A stretch of DNA of 64,000 nt, taken from the IMG/VR virus record IMGVR_UViG_3300044701_003953, positions 124,001 through 188,000 of that record; one strand, written 5' to 3'. Shown piece after piece: positions 7,960 through 15,148 of this stretch; position 1 is the stretch's first letter; each line of letters starts with the position of its first letter. The position numbers were made by a program, and so were the translations under genes. The notes under the pieces were generated by a model. It did not search any database and had not been told where the DNA came from. It saw nothing but the letters and a program-made list of their open reading frames with translations. The DNA comes from a virus.

Positions 7960-8250
7960 TTACTCAGCGTCAGCTTTAGAAGCCTTCTTAGAAGAAACAG
8001 AAGGAACTTTGAAGAACTTGGTTAGGTCGAAATGAGTAGCCTCATTGATAGCCTTAACGCCTTCTTCTGTCAGACGTGTACCAACTTCTGTAGCGACCTT
8101 AACTGCGCTCTTTGTGTAAGCGGTCTGGCCGTCGATGAAACTATTCATGGCTGTCTTGATACCGTCGTGTTGTACGAAAGTGTTCACGAATTGCTTCTTG
8201 GCGTTTTGTACAGAGTCGATGTAAAAATCAGGGGTTGTATTGTAAAACAT
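7960..8250 (-). CDS. Phasin-like protein
   Basis: 96 residues with the amphipathic helix pattern of phasins: YIDSVQNAKKQFVNTFVQHD, then FIDGQTAYTKSAVKVATEVG, then a Lys/Ser/Ala tail. Phasins coat polyhydroxyalkanoate granules in bacteria and control their size and breakdown. The assignment rests on helix pattern and composition only; a generic amphipathic protein is the alternative. A clear ribosome site (AAGGAG) precedes the ATG. It is monocistronic, between a sigma-70-like promoter and a terminator. Confidence 0.6.
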   Translation of the reverse strand: MFYNTTPDFYIDSVQNAKKQFVNTFVQHDGIKTAMNSFIDGQTAYTKSAVKVATEVGTRLTEEGVKAINEATHFDLTKFFKVPSVSSKKASKADAE

Positions 8251-8331
8251 TTTGCTTTCTCCTTAGGTTAAGCGAGTTAAATCGTCCCTTGACCCGCACC
8301 ATGCGGCATCTTGGGTTTACTGCATTCATTG

Positions 8332-8360
8332 ATTGTAACATTACTTATATTGCGGCGCAA
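8332..8360 (-). promoter_or_regulatory. Probable promoter of the phasin-like gene
   Basis: Minus strand TTGCGC, 17-bp spacer, TACAAT, about 80 bases upstream of the ATG at 8250. The -10 box is good, the -35 box moderate. The 215-base gap (8251-8465) also carries a weak late-type GTAAATA element near 8430 for the divergent plus-strand gene. No other gene is seen there. Confidence 0.6.
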
Positions 8361-8465
8361 CATGTAATATGCCCACTTTACGATTTAAGATGTCCAAAAA
8401 GAAATTTTCGCCCGGGACTCTTGGCCCAGTAAATACTACACTAATCGATTAGGAGATTTTTCAAA

Positions 8466-8747
8466 ATGGAAATTATTATCGCACTAGTAGTAATTGCAGC
8501 TCTTGGGTATTTCATTTTTAGAGGCACCGACGCCAACAAAGATGGTAAAGTGACTGTAGCTGAAGTCAAAGCAGTAGCAGACGTCAACAAAGACGGCAAA
8601 GTTGACATCCAAGATGTCAAGGCCGCTGCCACTAAAGCCAAGACCGCTGTGAAGAAAACAGCGACCAAGGCCGGTGCCAAGACCAAGGCTGTTGTCAAGA
8701 AGGCTACCACTGCTCGTAAACCTGCTGCCAAGAAAACAGCCAAGTAA
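8466..8747 (+). CDS. Membrane-anchored EF-hand-like protein with histone-H1-like tail
   Basis: 93 residues in three parts: a hydrophobic anchor at ~3-18 (IIIALVVIAALGYFIF); two dockerin/EF-type calcium loops, DANKDGKVTVAEV (22-34) and DVNKDGKVDIQDV (39-51); and a Lys/Ala/Thr tail (52-93) like the C-terminal tails of H1-like bacterial and phage proteins. The tail could bind DNA or anionic polymers. AGGAGA lies upstream of the ATG and a terminator follows. I know no family with this exact architecture. Topology and function are inference. Confidence 0.82.
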   Translation: MEIIIALVVIAALGYFIFRGTDANKDGKVTVAEVKAVADVNKDGKVDIQDVKAAATKAKTAVKKTATKAGAKTKAVVKKATTARKPAAKKTAK

Positions 8748-8779
8748 ACTAGCAGACGAACCAAAATATAGGTGAAAAA

Positions 8780-8806
8780 CAAAAACGGGCTTCGGCCCGT
8801 TTTTTA
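8780..8806 (+). terminator. Bidirectional intrinsic terminator
   Basis: Stem ACGGGC / GCCCGT with a TTCG tetraloop, A-run before and T-run after. It separates the plus-strand EF-hand-like gene from the 3' end of the converging minus-strand operon; the stop codon of the latter lies in the T-run. Confidence 0.93.
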
Positions 8807-9178
8807 TTGGCTAAGACTGTCCAAGTATTGTTTTAAGTCACCACCATATAGACTCAGCATAGTGGCTTCTTTTTCTTCAAACACCAAGATCTTCTTCCGC
8901 TTGCCGAACAGGAAGTAGACGCTGGGAAAGTGACGTTCCAGCTGTAGGATGTTGCCGTTGCTGAGTGGCTCGGTGAGTTCGTAGGCGTAGTGCTTGAGCC
9001 CCAAGGTCTTGGCCAGGAAAGTATAACCTTCCATGGTAAGACTCAGGCTATTGGGGTCTGTGGGGTTCGACCAGATGCGGAGACGCAGTTCTCGCTGGGT
9101 TCCTTGCGAGCCCGCCATCTCCCAGAATATCTTAGTAAGTTGAGTCTGGGTGAAATGCTTAGGGGTAGATTTGGTCAC
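8804..9178 (-). CDS. Conserved T4-like phage protein
   Basis: About 124 residues from the GTG at 9178 (VTKSTPKHFTQ); a longer frame opens at 9253 inside the upstream gene. The end reads LVFEEKEATMLSLYGGDLKQYL, which I recall as a motif of conserved hypothetical proteins in marine T4-like phages. It is the last gene of the long minus-strand operon, ending at a terminator. It lacks known catalytic motifs. Confidence 0.72.
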   Translation of the reverse strand: MTKSTPKHFTQTQLTKIFWEMAGSQGTQRELRLRIWSNPTDPNSLSLTMEGYTFLAKTLGLKHYAYELTEPLSNGNILQLERHFPSVYFLFGKRKKILVFEEKEATMLSLYGGDLKQYLDSLSQ

Positions 9179-9446
9179 CGGCTTTGAGCAAGACCACTGT
9201 GAATTTATCGGTCTTGAACAGGGTGTTGAGTTTCTTGGCCAAGTTGATAGCATGACCGGGGTTAGAGAAAGAAACCTTCTTATACTTGGGACCCGGGTAA
9301 GAAACTAAGATGTTGTGTGTTTTAAGGTTGATGGGGCTATTATCGTAGAAGACCGCCCAGATACCTTCACTGTTTAGCACCTGGTCACTTTTGTAAGTTG
9401 TTTTGTTTACATGTTCAACGATTACCGTTGGCTTTGGTCTTGACAT
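9159..9446 (-). CDS. Conserved T4-like phage protein
   Basis: 95 residues: TTYKSDQVLNSEGIWAVFYD, then PINLKTHNILVSYPGPKYKK, then GHAINLAKKLN. Spacing of these blocks matches a small conserved protein of marine T4-like phages as I remember it. A GATAAATA late-type element lies 30-37 bases upstream of the ATG. Function unknown. Confidence 0.8.
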   Translation of the reverse strand: MSRPKPTVIVEHVNKTTYKSDQVLNSEGIWAVFYDNSPINLKTHNILVSYPGPKYKKVSFSNPGHAINLAKKLNTLFKTDKFTVVLLKAGDQIYP

Positions 9447-9475
9447 TTCCTAAATTCTCTTTTATGTGCGTACTT

Positions 9476-9483
9476 TATTTATC
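9476..9483 (-). promoter_or_regulatory. T4-late-type element GATAAATA
   Basis: GATAAATA on the minus strand, 30 bases upstream of the ATG at 9446, between two tightly packed gene groups. Fits the NATAAATA late consensus seen several times in the window. Confidence 0.55.
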
Positions 9484-9500
9484 ATTGATAAAGTGATACT

Positions 9501-9719
9501 TTAAAAAGCTCCGCCGTCTAATTGTACTTCGATTGTGCTTTCTTCAGAGTTTTGTTGAGATTTCGCCGATAACTCGCTGATCATGCTCAACAAAGTAAAG
9601 ATATCTGAATGCAAATTTCTGGCATCTTGGCAGGTCATAATGATGTCTTTTTTATTGGTTTGATTCATGATCTTTACACGCTCATTGAAAGCGTTGATGT
9701 GTGGTCCTGGTATGTTCAT
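9501..9719 (-). CDS. Small conserved phage protein
   Basis: 72 residues. The block TCQDARNLHSDIFTLLSMISEL and the ending VQLDGGAF resemble small proteins conserved in marine T4-like phages. The start could be the ATG at 9719 (overlapping the upstream stop by four bases) or an internal Met at residue 18 or 28. Function unknown. Confidence 0.72.
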   Translation of the reverse strand: MNIPGPHINAFNERVKIMNQTNKKDIIMTCQDARNLHSDIFTLLSMISELSAKSQQNSEESTIEVQLDGGAF

Positions 9720-10201
9720 GATGTTTGTTCCTTTGATTTTTCCAATTCTTTTTGTGCTTCATCCTTTGTCACAAACGGACCTATAAATCGGTGACGGTTG
9801 ATGGAAATGAGTTTGGGGCAAAATTCAATCAACCATTGGTTGCCGTAATCGACTAGATAGTAACCGGCACAGTAATAACTTTTGCTTTTATCGTTGAGGC
9901 TGTAGATTGGGAGTTGCCGACGCACATCAAACACTTCACTATAAGGGGTCTTATGGCAAGGGTAACCATAGATTTCTTTGTGTTTGCTTGCGGTCTTCTT
10001 TTTATTATGTGCTGTCAGTACACGGATATTGTACTGGCGTTTAATAGCCCGGATAGTAGGAAAATATTCTCGAGTCTGATTATGTACATAAGCAAAACCC
10101 CCGTCGTCTTTGGCCTGAATTGAGCCCACTTGACGCCCTTGTGATTCTACTACCCAAAATTTATCTTTGATAACAGGGGTGGCTGTAAGTTGTTCGATCA
10201 T
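9716..10201 (-). CDS. Conserved T4-like phage protein
   Basis: 161 residues with a Tyr/Lys/Arg-rich character. Recognisable blocks are GYPCHKTPYSEVFDVRRQLP, SKSYYCAGYYLV and FCPKLISINRHRFIGPF. The last two are familiar from marine T4-like phage hypotheticals. Its ATG overlaps the stop of the 5'-nuclease gene (ATGA), so it is translationally coupled to a replication gene. Function unknown. Confidence 0.8.
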   Translation of the reverse strand: MIEQLTATPVIKDKFWVVESQGRQVGSIQAKDDGGFAYVHNQTREYFPTIRAIKRQYNIRVLTAHNKKKTASKHKEIYGYPCHKTPYSEVFDVRRQLPIYSLNDKSKSYYCAGYYLVDYGNQWLIEFCPKLISINRHRFIGPFVTKDEAQKELEKSKEQTS

Positions 10202-11187
10202 GTTTGATACTCTGCTGAAAGGAAATCTACATATTGTTGGACGTTGTCAGAGATGCGGTTGAGTTCATACTTACCGCAGAACTTGAGAAACTTGGTACCG
10301 ACTTGCCCGACATTTTTAGACACCGAGTTTTCTGCGATTGTCTCTGCTATCTTGGCCTTGACGTCATCCGGCTGTGCTGTGAGATCCACTAATGTGCGAT
10401 TGCGTTCATAATCATCTAACACACGATGCTCTACACCATTATGATCAGTCCAGCGTTGTAGCATGAGGTTGTTCCAATTGAAACCTTTCTTGCCACGATC
10501 TTCATAGGCTTCTTGTAAGCCCACTTTGTTCTTGGTGCCTTTGGTGCGCACACCGGGATAGGCTGAAAACACATTGTCAGTGGGGTCACCACGCATGCAT
10601 TTCTCAAACAAGATCCACTGTGGGTCGGGGATCTTCTTGGGCTCCTTGGTCTTTTTATCGACTACTGGCTTGCCCTTCTTGTCAAAGATACCTTCGATAG
10701 TATGTAACTCGTCGGCGATACCGTTGTATTGGTTCACGTTAGCGGCTAACAGTTGATGGAAGTCAGTGTCGCTGGAAACGATGGTATGATGATCGTCGGG
10801 ATGGCTCTGTATCCACCCTGCGATGAGATCGTCCGCTTCGAGCTCGGGGTGACGCAATACTGTACAATTGGTCTTCTCATACAAGAAAGTCTTGAGCTCG
10901 TCGAAGGCTTCCCAAAAGAGTCGATCCTCTTCTTGCTCGGCTTCTGTGAGCGCGGCCCGGGCCACGGCACGATTCTTCTTGTAAGGCTCATAAAAGTCCT
11001 TACGCCACGAACGACCTTCTAAACAGAAAACAACGTGATCGGCTCGCTGTTCGCGCCATGCTTTGGCCACGCTAGAAAGCGTGACATGGACGGCAAAGCC
11101 CAAGCGATCCCAAGTATCACTTTGTCTATGGGCCGCGTGTCGTGCGCGGAAGAAAGTATTAGCGGTGTCTACGATCAGATATCTCAT
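10198..11187 (-). CDS. rnh: 5'-3' nuclease of T4 RNase H / FEN type
   Basis: 329 residues. Removes RNA primers and 5' flaps during lagging-strand synthesis. The first acidic residue is in LIVDTANTFFR (D7). The metal cluster continues with ELEADDLIAGW and IVSSDTDFHQLL, and CMRGDPTDNVFSAYPGVRTKG is the helix-hairpin-helix region typical of this fold. The ATG at 11187 gives the canonical N-terminus; the longer frame to 11247 runs through a promoter. It works with the clamp and polymerase encoded at 27-32 kb. Confidence 0.93.
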   Translation of the reverse strand: MRYLIVDTANTFFRARHAAHRQSDTWDRLGFAVHVTLSSVAKAWREQRADHVVFCLEGRSWRKDFYEPYKKNRAVARAALTEAEQEEDRLFWEAFDELKTFLYEKTNCTVLRHPELEADDLIAGWIQSHPDDHHTIVSSDTDFHQLLAANVNQYNGIADELHTIEGIFDKKGKPVVDKKTKEPKKIPDPQWILFEKCMRGDPTDNVFSAYPGVRTKGTKNKVGLQEAYEDRGKKGFNWNNLMLQRWTDHNGVEHRVLDDYERNRTLVDLTAQPDDVKAKIAETIAENSVSKNVGQVGTKFLKFCGKYELNRISDNVQQYVDFLSAEYQT

Positions 11188-11193
11188 AGAGTA

Positions 11194-11222
11194 ATAGTAG
11201 CAGTTTATAGTATTTTTGTCAA
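11194..11222 (-). promoter_or_regulatory. Sigma-70-type promoter of the 5'-nuclease gene
   Basis: Minus strand TTGACA, 17-bp spacer, TACTAT, ending seven bases upstream of the ATG at 11187. The transcript leader would be extremely short. It overlaps the 3' end of the upstream hydrolase gene. Confidence 0.7.
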
Positions 11223-11909
11223 CTGTGGATAGAGGAATTCGGCCCATTTTTGGTGAGCTTCTTTACCAAAATGGTAAGATCCCGGGGATGTTGGTTTGAA
11301 TCCCTGCGCTGATAACCACTCGAAATAAGTGCCGGACCGTTCATAAGGCGAGATATACGAATCTCCCCAATCGTATCTAGGAAAATCATTTGATCTGATC
11401 CAGTGGAAATGGCTATAGCAGTTGAAAAACAGATGTGGTATCTTTAAGCCAGAAAGTTTAAGATGGAAATCCCAGATCCGTTCGTGCCAGATCATTTCGC
11501 ATTCATTTAAACGCCGGCTCTGGGAAATGATCCAATCCCGATATCTATCCCTGAGCTCGGCCGGCACAGAGTCTCTTCCCGAGCAATTGATTTGTAACCA
11601 TTGACCGTCGTGGAACCATTCTTCTCTTTCCCAAGTAGTCCATCCGATCACTATAGCGTCGGGCCGATTAGTTGAAAGATATTCTAGTGTGGTCCTGATG
11701 ATACGATCGTTTCCGCCTGCTGATTCGGAATCGTTGAATCTTTCCCAACCGAGTTTTTCGGATAATATCGTCCCAAAGCAGACTTTTTCATTCTCTGGGT
11801 GAGGGCGACGGCCTAGATGTAAATATCGTCCGTCGTCTTCAGCGAACGCACAAGGATTGGCAGCTTCGGCACCGGCAGAATTACTGTCGCCGTTGATATA
11901 AAGGATCAT
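11205..11909 (-). CDS. SGNH/GDSL-like hydrolase
   Basis: 234 residues. Block I is INGDSNSAGAE (Ser 9), block III-like is SAGGNDRII, and a His-containing end (SPGSYHFGKEAHQKWAEFL) supplies block V. The family hydrolyses acyl esters of sugars, lipids or peptidoglycan. No signal peptide is seen. The ATG overlaps the stop of the upstream gene. It may act on virion or surface glycans. The substrate is unknown. Confidence 0.78.
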   Translation of the reverse strand: MILYINGDSNSAGAEAANPCAFAEDDGRYLHLGRRPHPENEKVCFGTILSEKLGWERFNDSESAGGNDRIIRTTLEYLSTNRPDAIVIGWTTWEREEWFHDGQWLQINCSGRDSVPAELRDRYRDWIISQSRRLNECEMIWHERIWDFHLKLSGLKIPHLFFNCYSHFHWIRSNDFPRYDWGDSYISPYERSGTYFEWLSAQGFKPTSPGSYHFGKEAHQKWAEFLYPQLTKIL

Positions 11910-12283
11910 GACACGGAAGTTTTGCCGCGGCCTATATCTTCTTTATCTACTCGGCGTTCCATGGTGTAATTGGCGTCCCACTGTTCGTAGTTTTCTTGTA
12001 CGACATTACGACATACGTCCTGGAACCAACGGTCGACGATAACAGATTCATCTTCGTTAGGCTTTTTTTGGTATCCGGCGCGGACTAAATTCGTGATAAA
12101 CTTGTCGTTCCAATCTAGTTCAAAAGCACCGTTACCGATGTTGTCGGGGTCTAGTTCTACCGCCACTACAGAGATATAAGGTTCACCTTTTTCTGTAGCG
12201 ATATCTTTGTCGGATTTTTTCTTAGGTGTCGCTTCTGTTTTTTTAGGTTCTGGTTTTTTCTTGAATCTATCGAATAAACCCAT
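11906..12283 (-). CDS. Conserved T4-like phage protein
   Basis: 125 residues. A Lys-rich N-terminus (FDRFKKKPEPKKTEATPKKK) precedes a compact domain EPYISVVAVELDPDNIGNGAFELDW and IVDRWFQDVCRNVVQ, a pattern I recall in many marine T4-like phages. It lies between conserved small genes and an SGNH hydrolase. Function unknown. Confidence 0.8.
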   Translation of the reverse strand: MGLFDRFKKKPEPKKTEATPKKKSDKDIATEKGEPYISVVAVELDPDNIGNGAFELDWNDKFITNLVRAGYQKKPNEDESVIVDRWFQDVCRNVVQENYEQWDANYTMERRVDKEDIGRGKTSVS

Positions 12284-12515
12284 GATGGGATCCTCTCATT
12301 ATCTTTATCAATGCTTCGTGTCGGTGATACCAACGATCCTCGATGATAGGATCACCGGGACCTGTGATGATCCTGCGCCCACGCACCGCTAATTCGCAGA
12401 ACAACCATCTGCGTGACATATAGCAACGCCGTGGAAGCCAACACCACACATATTGGAAGTCGGCACGGTCATCGAAGGGATCGTAAATGTGTAGGTCCAT
12501 AAACGGTATCGGCAA
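12267..12515 (-). CDS. Small conserved phage protein
   Basis: 82 residues or slightly fewer if the second Met (12500) is used. The blocks DLHIYDPFDD, YVWCWLPRRCYMSRRWLF and ITGPGDPIIEDRWYHRHEALI, rich in Trp, Cys and His, resemble a short protein conserved in marine T4-like phages. The Cys/His content could bind metal. It abuts queE. Confidence 0.75.
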   Translation of the reverse strand: MPIPFMDLHIYDPFDDRADFQYVWCWLPRRCYMSRRWLFCELAVRGRRIITGPGDPIIEDRWYHRHEALIKIMRGSHHGFIR

Positions 12516-13406
12516 TCAAGTGCCCCAAGCGTTACGCCAGATATCAACTTGTAGACGTGGACTGTAACGCCATCCACGTTCCATGGCCAATTTAGCGACT
12601 TCTTGTGTGTTAAGATTGTAAACTTGCGGAACACCGCCCATTGGCATGAGATACACTGGCCCACCGAATCCCGCCTCACGGAACTCAGCTACGGCACGTT
12701 CTGCGTCCTCTACGTCTTTGCGAGTAGCCACTACGAACTTGACATAAGTGTAACCGATCATCTCATAGCTCTTGATGACCTTGGGATTGATCGCCTTATC
12801 CCAGCTTTCGCCCGAGCATGGTAGTTTTGGACTCACAGAGAATGTGAGCTTGTCGTAGTCTCTACCGTTGCGTGTAAATTCTTGGAACAGGTATTCTTCC
12901 ACTTCAGGATACAAGGCTTGGCTACCATTGGTCTCAAACGTGAGATTGCGGAGTCCGTTGTCTCGACAGCGTTGGATCATGTCGGGATATAGTCGCTGAT
13001 AGCCCAGCAAAGGTTCACCACCAGTTATAACCAAATGTACATCATCATTGGCCCACTCGCCCGACCACTTTCCATTGGGAATCAATGCTTCCATTTTGTC
13101 CACGATCACATCCGGATCGTCTTGCTCATTGAACGACTTAAACTCGGGATAGATGCTCGCGTATGTGTCGCACCCCGTGGTCACTAGTGGTAGATCTTCG
13201 AACTTTTTATACTTGTCGGGATCTGCCTTGACCATGTTGATGATATCCACGACTTCTGGGTTGTGCCCTTCGAAGTCATCTGTACGGCCGAACTTCTTAC
13301 AACGGAAGTTACAACCATATGTTCGGAAGAACACGCTAGGCACACCTGCCCACTTGCCTTCGCCTTGTAGACTATAAAATATTTCTGTGTATGTGATTTT
13401 TTCCAT
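12516..13406 (-). CDS. queE: 7-carboxy-7-deazaguanine synthase (radical SAM)
   Basis: 296 residues. Converts 6-carboxytetrahydropterin to 7-carboxy-7-deazaguanine. The N-terminus has the QueE signature [19 protein letters not shown]. Cluster cysteines are C32 and C36 (CNFRC), but the usual third Cys two residues later is Phe; the likely replacement is C79 in [10 protein letters not shown] after a ~40-residue insertion. ITGGEP supplies the SAM-binding motif. The start overlaps the cupin stop (TGATG). QueD and FolE lie in the same operon. Confidence 0.92.
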   Translation of the reverse strand: MEKITYTEIFYSLQGEGKWAGVPSVFFRTYGCNFRCKKFGRTDDFEGHNPEVVDIINMVKADPDKYKKFEDLPLVTTGCDTYASIYPEFKSFNEQDDPDVIVDKMEALIPNGKWSGEWANDDVHLVITGGEPLLGYQRLYPDMIQRCRDNGLRNLTFETNGSQALYPEVEEYLFQEFTRNGRDYDKLTFSVSPKLPCSGESWDKAINPKVIKSYEMIGYTYVKFVVATRKDVEDAERAVAEFREAGFGGPVYLMPMGGVPQVYNLNTQEVAKLAMERGWRYSPRLQVDIWRNAWGT

Positions 13407-13747
13407 CAATGATTCCTTTTGCCTTGGAACACGCAATTAAACAGCATGTGACTATCTCCATCGTTGATCACACGATGGAACGCACCGTCGGGGATCAATA
13501 CTACATCGCCAGGTCCCACACTAAATGGTTCGCTGGTCTCCTCTCCTACTATCATCTGCCCACGGCCTTGTACGAAAAAGTAAACTTCTTCTTGTCCGAC
13601 ATGCCTATGACCACGAGTCTGTTGATTACGATACAGCCATGTAGAACTCAGCACGAGATTATCGAGGTCGTGGTTATCCCGGAGCACATAAACTTCGTTG
13701 TCCTTGACTACTTCGCCACCGATATCATGTATGTGATATTTCTTCAT
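13406..13747 (-). CDS. Cupin-fold protein
   Basis: 113 residues with a single cupin_2 barrel. Metal ligands are likely in [13 protein letters not shown] (HxH...E) and the second motif [16 protein letters not shown] (His). It overlaps both neighbours, queE and the glycosylase gene. The cupin could be an isomerase, dioxygenase or sensor; the sequence does not decide. Confidence 0.85.
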   Translation of the reverse strand: MKKYHIHDIGGEVVKDNEVYVLRDNHDLDNLVLSSTWLYRNQQTRGHRHVGQEEVYFFVQGRGQMIVGEETSEPFSVGPGDVVLIPDGAFHRVINDGDSHMLFNCVFQGKRNH

Positions 13748-14147
13748 TTAAATATCTCTTCAGTTCTTTGTCAGTGGGCTCAACGGCATAGTTATGTTTG
13801 AAAAAGATCTCATAACTGTCCGAGCCGTATTTGCCGATACCATATAACATTTTAGCATCACTGCCGTCCCAAGTCAAGTAGTCTTCGGTCATACCAAACA
13901 ACCTTTTAGTACGCACATTGACCATCCCCAATGGCCGGATCACTTCTTTGACCATCTCGGGGTCTGCCAATGAAAAGAATGCCGGGACAGGCCAGCGTTC
14001 TAGGAACTCTGGCAGCACCCGTTTCACGGGCTTGCGACCAGTTTGGTTCAGCATGATCACTGCCACCATGTGTTGCCAACGACGGACCCATTCTTCGCGG
14101 CCCGGCAGTTGTTGCTGGACCATCAGATCATCGCGCAATGGCTCCAT
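13725..14147 (-). CDS. MBD4-like HhH DNA glycosylase domain protein
   Basis: 140 residues from the ATG at 14147, which overlaps the upstream stop (TAATG). The layout VAVIMLNQTGRKPVKRVLPEF, LADPEMVKEVIRPLGMVNVRTKRL and the hairpin LYGIGKYGSDSYEIF matches the small HhH glycosylases related to MBD4, which remove mismatched T or U. The catalytic Asp would be expected just after the hairpin region and I cannot place it firmly. It may protect modified DNA or process host DNA. Confidence 0.72.
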   Translation of the reverse strand: MEPLRDDLMVQQQLPGREEWVRRWQHMVAVIMLNQTGRKPVKRVLPEFLERWPVPAFFSLADPEMVKEVIRPLGMVNVRTKRLFGMTEDYLTWDGSDAKMLYGIGKYGSDSYEIFFKHNYAVEPTDKELKRYLNEEISHT

Positions 14148-14515
14148 TATCGTGTCAGGAACGGTTTGAGTTGTGGGGGAGTCCAACCTTCTGGTTTGAG
14201 AACTTTACCATCTTCGCGTTTACGGACTTTACCGGTGGCTGAGTCGATCTTAGCGAAGTTGGTGCGCATGACTTCGTTCCATGCTCCCTCTGCGTCCATC
14301 CCTGCGGAATGTATGGCACCGATAGTGACGACCAGGATATCGATCAGCGCATCGAGTTGTTCGACCGGGTCAGCGTCCACTAGAGCATGGATGAGTTCTT
14401 GATGCTCTTCGTTGATCAATTTGAGATACATGTTATATTGATCGAGATCGAACTTGCCGACTGTTTGGTCGCAGGCTCGCATGAACCGCTCTTGGTCTTG
14501 GAAAGGATTTGTCAT
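14147..14515 (-). CDS. MazG-like nucleotide pyrophosphohydrolase
   Basis: 122 residues. The all-alpha NTP-PPase pattern is visible: EEHQELIHAL (ExxE), then DALIDILVVTIGAI (ExxD-type second helix with DxxxD), then GAWNEVMRTNFAKID. The C-terminal KREDGKVLKPEGWTPP is typical of phage and bacterial members near phosphoribosyl-ATP pyrophosphohydrolase. It probably cleans up non-canonical dNTPs or alters nucleotide pools. It is translationally coupled to the glycosylase. Confidence 0.85.
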   Translation of the reverse strand: MTNPFQDQERFMRACDQTVGKFDLDQYNMYLKLINEEHQELIHALVDADPVEQLDALIDILVVTIGAIHSAGMDAEGAWNEVMRTNFAKIDSATGKVRKREDGKVLKPEGWTPPQLKPFLTR

Positions 14516-14518
14516 TTT

Positions 14519-15043
14519 TTATCCTTCGTAGATGGCTGAGTTGGCTTCGTGCTCAAATACTTCCACAGAGCGTAACTTTACACCTTGTCCCACTGGATAA
14601 CGGGCAGAAAATGTTTTTCCATTGGGCAAGGTATATTCGCGACCTTGTTGATAGGTCTCAAGGATGTCTTGCATGGTGTTGTAGGCCAGTTCGGCGAATT
14701 TTTCGCAGCCCACTGCTTCCACGATGCGTAGGTCGCAAATGCCACCTTGCTCCTGGAGCCCCAACTTGGCCATGTTTTTAAAGATCTCAAGATGGGGATC
14801 ATCTGAGGCCACTACCAAAGTGTGATCGAACATGTATTCGCTCCACTCTTTGAATGCTTTCAGTCCACCGAAGTCCATAACCCAATTGCGATCATCAAGG
14901 GTAGTAGACTCAAATGCAAGACGAATGCCAATGCTATAACCATGCAATAGGCTGCAATGACTGTGAGTGCTACGCCATTGACGGAAACAGCACGAAAGGC
15001 CGCGGTCATTACCATAAGTTTTTGTTGAAAGGAATTTTGCCAT
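14519..15043 (-). CDS. queD: 6-carboxy-5,6,7,8-tetrahydropterin synthase
   Basis: 174 residues. T-fold enzyme converting 7,8-dihydroneopterin triphosphate to 6-carboxytetrahydropterin, the QueE substrate. Zinc ligands are H27 and H29 (STHSH) and H34 of HGYS; the catalytic Cys is C18 or C19. VMDFGGLK and the C-terminal VEVFEHEANSA are family motifs. It is longer than the ~120-residue E. coli enzyme, with an insertion after residue 90. GTP cyclohydrolase is encoded in the same operon. Confidence 0.92.
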   Translation of the reverse strand: MAKFLSTKTYGNDRGLSCCFRQWRSTHSHCSLLHGYSIGIRLAFESTTLDDRNWVMDFGGLKAFKEWSEYMFDHTLVVASDDPHLEIFKNMAKLGLQEQGGICDLRIVEAVGCEKFAELAYNTMQDILETYQQGREYTLPNGKTFSARYPVGQGVKLRSVEVFEHEANSAIYEG

Positions 15044-15148
15044 CTCTAGTCTCCTGTGTAAGGGGCAAGTTTGATGACACGCAGAATTTATAAAGCGGGA
15101 TGAGCGTCATTGAAAGGCCGCTGGTTGAACAACTATTTATCGCAGTAG
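15044..15148 (-). promoter_or_regulatory. Intergenic region with late-type element GATAAATA
   Basis: 105-base gap between the peptidase and queD. GATAAATA occupies 15134-15141 on the minus strand, with TTGACT shortly upstream of it. A second AT-rich TATAAATT stretch lies near 15090. GGAG lies before the queD ATG. No gene is seen. Confidence 0.45.
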
